A DNA stretch of 64,000 nt from Owenia fusiformis (lineage: Eukaryota; Annelida; Polychaeta; Sabellida; Oweniidae): NCBI GenBank assembly GCA_903813345.2, contig CAIIXF020000001.1:26215915-26279914 (forward strand), written 5' to 3'. Below are positions 57,201 through 64,000 of this stretch, piece by piece (within the stretch, counting starts at the first letter, position 1; every line of letters starts with the position of its first letter). A program made the translations under genes and the position numbers. Below the pieces are notes generated by a model. That model had not been told where the DNA came from, made no database searches, and saw only the letters and a program-made list of their open reading frames with translations.

Positions 57201-60200
57201 CTCAACCTCAAAGTGATAACTGAAACGACATGTCCCATTTTTGTGTTGGTCAATTATTCGTTAATAGTATCTCAAGTAATTTTTGTAAATCCATTTCTAC
57301 AAATGAGAAGACAGACCAGTCTTCTTTCTCTTTCCACTCTGAAATAATCATATTGAACTTTGGATGGGCGTAAAAATGTGAAGCCTTAATCAAGTCTTCC
57401 AAAGTGGCAATGTTAAAATGGAGTTCAAGTAAAAATGCAAACATGTCTTTGAACAAAAGGGAAGGGTTACTACCTCTGATCCTTCTGATAAACACTGCCA
57501 TTTAAGAAGATTTGTATCAATGGAAAGTAGAAGCAAGTGAAGCACAAAAGTTGTTACAAAAAGAGAGCTTACTTTTCAGCATTAGGATAGAGGCTGTCTA
57601 AGTTAGTGAGGTCCATGAAGTGTGTAGCAAAGAATGTGTAGGCCTAAAACATAACAAAGAGATAAATGGATAAAGATTTCAAGTGTGAAGAAATTGATTC
57701 TGTCTTTTGAGGATACATTGAGATGGAAATCGTTGGAAGCAATCATCAATAAACATGACAAAGAGTCTCTGATCAATCAATAATATCTGGAAAATTAGAG
57801 ATATCTGATCAAATATGGACCGGAATGCAAAAATGTCCCAATTCATGAAAAATTGACAAATAACCCTAAAAACAGAGCATTTTGACGAAATAAAGTAAGA
57901 GTTAGTGAATTTTTTCAGAAAGTAGGCATTAGAAGGAATGTTATAAACAAAAAGACTTTTTGAAATTTTTAAAAATTGTTTCACAGATCTTGATAACTTA
58001 TCTTGGGTGAGGTTATAATATACAGCAAATAGCAAAATAGATTAAGACTACAAGAATGTGAATTCATGTAAAATTGCCAAGTTCTGGAAAATCTAGATGA
58101 TCTGACAAACTAAAATAGCTGTTAACACTAAACATATGATTGTGAATATGAGTTAATACAAATTGTATATTTGAAAAAATTATTGACAGAGGATGGAACA
58201 TTGGACAGAAGTGATATGATATATATTATACATACAGCTTTATCTTAGCTATTACCTTCAAACTGATGAAGTATTCACAGATGCCCCAACATATGCCTAT
58301 CCCCTCCTCTGCACTGGTACCCCTGCCTAATTCATCAATGATGATAAGAGACTTGTTTGAGGCATTCTGAACAATATAGTTCATCTCACGCATCTAAAAG
58401 TATAGACTTTAAATTAAATTATGCAATACAAATGTGAATGTAGTATGGTACATTGTACTTTATTTGGAAAGAAAAAAGTTTTAATAAAAATATTAAATAA
58501 CATTATCCAGTTATAACTAAAGGTATCTTACATGCTGCTTCCATGGATCTGAGCTCATGATAATTAATTCCAAAAAATCCCAAAACGTCTAGCATGTCAC
58601 CATTACCATTGGCTATTTACAGTTGTGTATTAGGGAATAGACCTGAATCCCAATATGGTGAATTGTTGTAATGTAAATGTATTTTGAAACTAGTCATGAA
58701 TCTTGAATTGCTTACATATAGTGCTACAGTAAATTAAACATATTTTACTATTAAAATGATACAGTGAAAATACCTCAACTTCAAATGTTGAAGAATTGGT
58801 CTCAATATCATCATCACTTCCAATACGAGAAAATATTTGGTCAGCAATGCGGAAAGAAGCATACTCGGCAGGTACATAGGATCCAATCTGAGCCATAATT
58901 TGTAGCAATACAATTTGACGCAAATAGGTGGACTTTCCACTCTGGAAAAATTGTAATAATAAATTAATTGTTCATTATGTATTAAATATTGTTTCTTTAA
59001 GATTGTAAACAAAAATTCAACTTGAGAATAACAAATATATTACTGTGTTGATGTTTTATTCATTCTTCATATATATTTTTAATTCACAGCATTAAAAGTA
59101 TATCAAAAGTTATAACAAGGCACAGATGTGAACAATATCGTACCTAAAACACAGCATTGAGGTCTTGTTGACCAAGAAAGCAAGATGGCCGCAGAAAAGT
59201 TAATCAGCTCTAGAACTTATCACTGTGTAACATATGTAAAAATTTGAACGGTTTGGCTGGAAACCTGAAGACAAGTCTTGAAAATGAAGATTTTATGACG
59301 GAAAATCCAAAATGGCCACCTTAAAATTTACCCAGAATGCCCAAAAACCAATCAGTTCTTGACGTTGATATGTAGAAACATCCCTGAAAATTTCAGATGA
59401 ATCCCTCAAATGGTTTGGCTGAAAATCTGTAGACAAGTCTTGAAAGTGAAGATTTTAGGACAGAAAATCCAAAATGGCCACCTTAAAATTTAACCAGAAA
59501 CCAGAATGCCCAAAAACTAATCAGTTCTTGACGTTGAAATGTAGAAACATCCCTGAAAATTTCAGATGAATCCCTCAAAAGGTTTGGCTGGAAACCTGTA
59601 GACAAGTCTTGAAAGTAAAGATTTTAGGACGGAAAATCCCAAATGGCCACCTTAAAATTTACCCAGAATGCCCAAAAACTAATCAGTTCTTGACGTTGAT
59701 ATGTAGAAACATCCCTGAAAATTTCAGATGAATCCCTCAAATGGTTTGGCTGAAAACCTGTAGACAAGTCTTGAAAGTGAAGATTTTAGGACGGAAAATC
59801 CAAAATGGCCACCTTAAAATTTACCCAGAATGCCCAAAAACTAATCAGTTCTTGATGTTGATATGTAGAAACATCCCTGAAAATTTCAGATGAATCCCTC
59901 AAATGGTTTGGCTGTAAACCTGTAGACAAGTCTTGAAAGTGAAGATTTTAGGACGGAAAATCCAAAATGGCCACCTTAAGATTTACCCAGAATGCCCAAA
60001 AACTAATCAGTTCTTGACGTTGATATGTAGAAACATCCCTGAAAATTTCAGATGAATCCCTCAAATGGTTTGGCTGGAAACCTGTAGACAAGTCTTGAAA
60101 GTGAAGATTTTAGGACGGAAAATCCAAAATGGCCACCTTTAGATTTACCCAGAATGCCAAAAAACTAATCAGTTCTTGACGTTGATATGTAGAAACATCC

Positions 60201-63200
60201 CTGAAAATTTCAGATGAATCCCTCAAATGGTTTGGCTGGAAACCTGTAGACAAGTCTTGAAAGTGAAGATTTTAGGACGGAAAATCCAAAATGGCCACCT
60301 TAAGATTTACCCAGAATGCCCAAAAACTAATCAGTTCTTGACGTTGATATGTAGAAACATCCCTAAAATTTCAGATGAATCCCTCAAATGGTTTGGCTGG
60401 AAACCTGTAGACAAGTCTTGAAAGTGAAGATTTTAGGGACGGAAAATCCAAAATGGCCACCTTAAGATTTACCCAGAATGCCCAAAAATCAGTTCTTGAC
60501 GTTGATATGTAGAAACATCCCTGAAAATTTCAGATGAATCCCTAAAATGGTTTGGCTGGAAACCTGTAGACAAGCTGAAAAGTGAGACGCCACCCGCCCG
60601 CCCGTCAAGCTGACTACAATATCGTACCTTTTGTTAGGTACTATAAAAATATATGTAAGATGATGATGATATGGTGCACTTGGTTAAAAGGAAAGCTACT
60701 TATCTGATATCTATCAATTAACAAATATTTGGGATAATATGACTCAATTTAGAAATTGAAGATTACCATGTTAGGTCCAGTAATGACCAAGAAGTTGCTG
60801 TCTTCAGAAGCATACTGTAACAAGACACAGTACTACATGTGATCAGGGAGGGTACGTTTATATCTTAATAATCTCATTTAGGATTTTCTATGGGAAATAT
60901 CAGTATTATAGCTGGTTTAGTATTTGGTACTAGAGAATATTTACTATAGACTCACTGCATTATTTGACATTGAAGAATATTTACTATTTAAGTAATTAAT
61001 TTACTGTATTCTTTGGCCCTGATCAACTCACTGTATTATTTGGCACTGGGGAGTCTATAGTTATCTGGTCCAAAATTGGGTGTCTACCCTGCTTGATGGC
61101 AAGAGTATCTGTGAATTCTGGGCGACCTAAAAATGAAAAAAATGAACTTGTGAACATGCACACTAAAATATTATATCGTTCTCCCAAATTATAGTGCAAG
61201 AAAAAGTTATATACATTGGCTCTATAGAATATCATGATGTAGTGTGCAAAATATGTATGTATTAAATGAATCTGTGGAACTTACAGTAATTGGCCACTGT
61301 ACAAGCATGGGCGAAAGACACCAGCATGTCTAACATTGCTACACACTCTGTAAGCTTGTAGAGGCATCCTATGTGCTCTCTTATATCTACCAACAGTCCT
61401 GAGACTACCCTGAAATGTAGAGAAAGACAACTGTTAGTATTTTAAAAACATTTATTTACATTACAGAGACAAACCCTTTCCAATAGTTTCATATCATTTC
61501 TTCAAATGTTGCTCTTTGTTCAGTGAGTTCAATAGATGCAAAATACAAGTACTATTCAATGATCAAGTGTACAATTAGCCTCACTCAGTGGAAAAGTTTT
61601 CAATATGGCTATGGGTCTCTCACATTTTCCAAAGTCTTAGTAGATGAAGTGTAGTCCATATACATACAATAAATTGTGTGTAAGTGGAACACCTTTCATA
61701 CCTCTAAAGGTGTTCCAAATTACAGGTTATAGTGTATTTAACATTACCCTCCTTTGACCATAGTAAATACTGCAATACTGCATTGGCCAGTTGTTACATG
61801 TGGAATCAAGTTTATTGTTCTCGATTACTCTATTACTATGTTGTCAATTGTCATACTATCTTTACTTTCAATGATAGATCAAGGATATGTGATATTATAG
61901 TACAATGGTGCATGAATTTGCTTATATTTAAATAAAACTTACACATTTGTCATGAGGTATATCTCTTGCAGGGATTCCTTGATACGTTCTGCAAAGAACA
62001 ATATTCTTATAGCATAAGCACCAAAGTGATCAGGTCATTGAATAAGCATCTATTAAGAACATTAATTTGGTTTGGTTGAAACCCACGAAACTTGAAATAG
62101 ATGTCAGTTGAATTAAACAGAAAAACACAAAACAAGAAAAAGTCAAAATGTGGCCTCACCATTGTACTTGATCTGCAAATAAAGATGATATTTCATTTTA
62201 TTTTGCTTGCTATTTTAGAGAATATTAGCTTCAATAAGACACTGATAGATACTGACTCTACTTGATGCCAGGTCTCTTTGGTAGCCAAGAATGTACCAGT
62301 TACATCATACATATTAAGAAAAGTTTTGAATCAAAAAACATTTTTTGTTGAACCAATATTAATGAACTCAGCCTCTTCCACAGAATGGCATGTCAAGGCC
62401 GAAACAATTATTTAAAAACATGATAGCTTAATATGAAAGTAATAGCTTTGTACATTCATGCACACATGCAGGAGTGGAAAAATATGTAAATTATAGAGAT
62501 TAACATGCAAAGGTTCACTACCTGCCATTTGTTACAGATGCCAATCACTGAATACCAAACACCAAATGCCCAAGCACCATTCACAAAAAGCTGGAGACTA
62601 TAACAATACACATATATCACCACTTCTGGTGGTGGTGATCATAAAAAGGACTTGAAATATTGATGGACCCAGTCCACCTTAAAAGCATAATATGAAAAAC
62701 TAGTTCTTACCATATCAGCGGTGGTACATCCTATAGTGTTCTTGAATTTAGTGACTTTGACAAATATTCCTGGTAAACTATCAACAGAGATAGTCTGTTT
62801 CCCTCCACAGTAGAGCTGTATGAAGAACCCTCTTGTAGAGTTATAGGCAGTTTTCAAGGGAAGGTTATGGTCAGCAGACAGTTGCCCTGTGAGCTCTGAA
62901 ACACATTCCAAAACCATTGGGATATCCAAAATAGGAATTGGAAAATGCAATCTTTTAGGGGGGTGTTCACTAATGAAATACCCATTCCCTGAACAGATAG
63001 ACTAAACATTAAGTTAAGTATCAAAATTACATGTATGAGATTTGATAAAGTTACATGGGCGTAGCCAGCCCCAAAAAAGAAAAAAAAATTTGTGTTGAAA
63101 AAAAAACATTAACAAATTATAGTTTGAAATGCTTAGAAAGCAACATATAGGCTACAATGTAAATTTTAAAAAAATTCTTGGGGTGAACCCCAGTACCCCC

Positions 63201-63500
63201 TTTTTGGGGTTCACTTCGCTCACAGTAAGGCAATCCCCAAAAATCGGACGCCTTTTGACAATTGCTGGATATGCCCCTGATATATATGAAAGATCTATGA
63301 ATTCTATATACTGTATAGACATCTATTACCCTTCTAAGAAATGGTATAATGGTTCTAAAGAAACATGTCCATATGACTTCTAGATATAATACATGATTTC
63401 TATCATAAGCCAACTACACAGTATTGTTCCTACCAGCGATGTCATTCACTATCTCAGTGTATGTTCTTCTAGCTACATCCAACAGGCCATTGATCTTTGG
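51234..63500 (-). CDS. MSH4: MSH4, meiotic MutS homologue, 5'-partial
   Basis: MSH4 pairs with MSH5 as a clamp that stabilises meiotic recombination intermediates and promotes crossovers. Exons in transcript order: 63500-63434, 62895-62711, 62172-62160 (13 nt), 61988-61943, 61409-61285, 61126-61032, 60814-60767, 58941-58774, 58393-58256, 57643-57573, 51792-51704, 51416-51234. Phases close at every join except between 57573 and 51792, where one exon of about 105 nt is expected but was not found. Landmarks: [59 protein letters not shown], Walker A GPNM|SGKST split by an intron, [29 protein letters not shown], Walker [26 protein letters not shown], and the C-terminus [20 protein letters not shown]. 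The last identifies MSH4 rather than another MutS. The 5' exons lie beyond the window. A THAP gene sits inside the 5.8-kb intron. Confidence 0.95.
51594..51690. repeat. Short repeat related to 38997-39105
   Basis: Shares GGGGGAACT, ACAAGTTCTCTTTAAAA and CCGCTTAACC blocks in the same order. The ends are roughly inverted (GGGCTAAAG.. and ..CGGTTAAGCG complement). It lies in the last MSH4 intron. Confidence 0.45.
52635..52755. mobile_element. GGCCTGTAGCCAGGG-ended small element
   Basis: Inverted ends CCTGTAGCCAGGG and CCCTGGCCATGGG around long G and C runs. One of five related insertions in the window. Confidence 0.45.
53029..53460 (+). promoter_or_regulatory. Candidate THAP-gene promoter with two NRF1 palindromes
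   Basis: Two diverged direct copies (about 53029-53209 and 53247-53395) each contain TTTAATGCGCATGCGC; the exact NRF1-type palindromes are at 53161-53171 and 53349-53359. A CpG-containing stretch (GTGCCGTGGCGTCATTTCGG) follows. This position, 0.7-1 kb before the THAP ATG, fits a CpG-type promoter, but no transcription start is visible. Confidence 0.5.
53475..54117. mobile_element. TTAA-bounded element just upstream of the THAP ATG
   Basis: TIRs of about 45 bp (GGTTCAGCTGGAAAGTAACA.. and its complement ending CCAGCTGTACC) with one mismatch, flanked by TTAA at 53471-53474 and 54118-54121. A second inverted pair (CAGTTGGGGACA..ATAAATGACAGG) sits inside. The right end is 20 bp from the THAP start codon. 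Confidence 0.8.
54138..57120 (+). CDS. THAP-domain DNA-binding protein, complete
   Basis: Exons 54138-54548, 56466-56627 and 56884-57120 join in phase 0 to 269 residues. Residues 1-96 form a complete THAP zinc finger, the C2CH fold shared with P-element transposase that binds specific DNA. Ligands are C8, C13, C57 and H60 (C-x4-C-x43-C-x2-H); LFPTDE, the core Trp in RQKWIKQV and the closing AVPSTF motif are present. The rest is unstructured and basic ([19 protein letters not shown]), a likely nuclear localisation signal, with a Ser/Thr/Pro-rich tail. There is no transposase or coiled-coil domain. An ORF continues upstream in frame from 54033, but that part reads through a transposon end, so the ATG at 54138 at the domain start is preferred. 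The gene lies antisense in an MSH4 intron. Its function is unknown; a transcriptional regulator is likely. Confidence 0.9.
54771..55222. mobile_element. MITE-like element in THAP intron 1
   Basis: Imperfect TIRs of about 24 bp: CTCCATTTACACTTACCAGTC at the left, and ACTGGTCAGTGTAAACAGAG (complement CTCTGTTTACACTGACCAGT) at the right. The interior repeats the word AGTCC and AGACTGG. Confidence 0.55.
55230..56460. other. THAP intron 1 remainder, nothing recognised
   Basis: No exon on either strand that I could identify, although an MSH4 exon is expected somewhere in 51793-57572 on the minus strand. An ACCTGAATCGATT sequence at 55941 has an inverted partner at 56016. Confidence 0.45.
59160..60600 (+). 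repeat. 162-bp tandem array in an MSH4 intron, about 8-9 copies
   Basis: CAGTTCTTGACGTTGATATG begins units at 59353, 59522, 59684, 59846, 60008, 60170, 60332 and 60490. Most spacings are exactly 162 bp, and a diverged first copy lies near 59200. Each unit has one CCAAAATGGCCACC. The array is flanked by ACAATATCGTACCT at about 59133-59147 and again near 60617. Confidence 0.92.
62160..62172 (-). CDS. MSH4: MSH4 13-nt microexon
   Basis: Bounded by TTATTTGCAG and GTGAGG. It encodes IKYN plus one base and bridges the phase between the exons at 62711-62895 (phase 0 end) and 61943-61988 (phase 1 start). Together they read [18 protein letters not shown], matching the vertebrate order ADLVKMNERCQESLREIY. 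Confidence 0.88.
62516..62640 (-). mobile_element. Inverted fragment of the GTCACCACC-hairpin element
   Basis: GCCATTTGTTACAGATGCCA, CCAAACACCAAATGCC and GGAGACTATAACAATA, then a CACCACTTCTGGTGGTGGTG end, are the reverse complement of the 13055-13205 fragment. Confidence 0.6.
63055..63283. mobile_element. GGGCGTAGCCAGC-ended element
   Basis: The ends GGGCGTAGCCAGCCCC and GCTGGATATGCCCC are inverted. The interior has a GGGGTGAACCCC palindrome and CCCCCTTTTTGGGG. It lies in an MSH4 intron. Confidence 0.55.
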
Positions 63501-63567
63501 CTGAAAAATATATACAAAATACATTAGTAAAGATTCCTCATTTTGAATGTCTGGGAAGAATAGACTA

Positions 63568-63985
63568 GATGCGAGTAGAAATAATCTTGATTTACGTCAT
63601 TAAATATTCAAAATACAGTCAAAGTGATGTCATATTTGAAATCTACATGTAAAAGTACATCTAGAAATATGGTTCCGAAAATTGTTTACCAACTTTGAAA
63701 ATTTAATTTATTTTGAAAATGTGATTTCTAGTTCGGGTTGAATCCCCATAGACCCCATGTTACAAAGTCACAAAAAGTGAAATATCTTTTCTTGTAATCG
63801 ACAAATAACATTTTCCTTTACTGGACATTTTTTAATTTGCATAACTATTAAATACATAAGGGTTATATAAAAAGTGAACCACTAAAACAGAATTTAAGTT
63901 AAAGGGAACTTTCTCCTATACCCGCCATGCTATCTGACCCGAACGAGTCACCTGGTGGTGAATCTGGTAACTACCTACTCGCATC
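63568..63985 (+). mobile_element. GATGCGAGTAG MITE, best-preserved copy
   Basis: Perfect 11-bp ends GATGCGAGTAG and CTACTCGCATC with a 418-bp length. It is colinear with 48047-48463 (inverted) and 42721-43103. It lies in the MSH4 intron nearest the window end. Confidence 0.88.
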
Positions 63986-64000
63986 TGCGTTATTGGAGGC

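Noticed and set aside
57250-57501. 83-codon minus-strand ORF as the missing MSH4 exon
   Set aside because: Its residues do not match MSH4 between the ATHF and LQLAE segments, and no suitable splice sites in phase were seen.

Overview
The window is animal nuclear DNA. It is AT-rich, its genes are built from short exons with canonical GT/AG introns, and it is dense with small inverted-repeat mobile elements. The genes (PDE7, a NIT-type guanylyl cyclase, GILT, MSH4, a THAP protein) together with the repeat style suggest a marine invertebrate. I cannot fix the phylum from sequence alone. A 500-N scaffold gap lies at 17501-18000. I saw no tRNA, rRNA or CRISPR.

Layout. (1) 1527-17271 (+): ten exons of a PDE7-type cAMP phosphodiesterase, open at both ends; the first exons lie upstream of the window and the last exon(s) were not found. 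Its most striking feature is a 112-bp tandem array at 9824-11284 in which the 3' splice site plus the first 72 nt of the metal-site exon are present 13 times. Two more splice junctions of the same gene (exons 8 and 9) are also locally duplicated. (2) 17272-36086: no confident gene; a gap-broken ORF, one exon-like ORF and large repeat complexes. (3) 36087-44564 (+): a complete five-exon, 683-aa membrane guanylyl cyclase with two transmembrane segments around a NIT-like extracellular sensor. (4) 45909-49375 (-): a complete six-exon, 265-aa GILT thiol reductase, convergent with the cyclase. (5) 51234-63500 (-): twelve exons of the meiotic MutS homologue MSH4, with its 5' end outside the window. 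(6) 54138-57120 (+): a complete three-exon, 269-aa THAP-domain protein nested antisense inside an MSH4 intron, with an NRF1-site, CpG-containing candidate promoter and a TTAA-bounded transposon just upstream of its ATG.

The genes do not form a pathway; this is an ordinary metazoan gene neighbourhood. Many introns carry non-autonomous DNA transposons: TTAA-, TA- and longer-target-site types, a fold-back minisatellite with a 9-bp target duplication and an empty-site paralogue, a decayed mariner, and several apparently unnamed families present two to five times here.

Exon coordinates were set by eye from splice consensus, reading-frame phase and remembered family conservation. Phases close exactly across every joined exon pair, except across one MSH4 exon that I could not locate.
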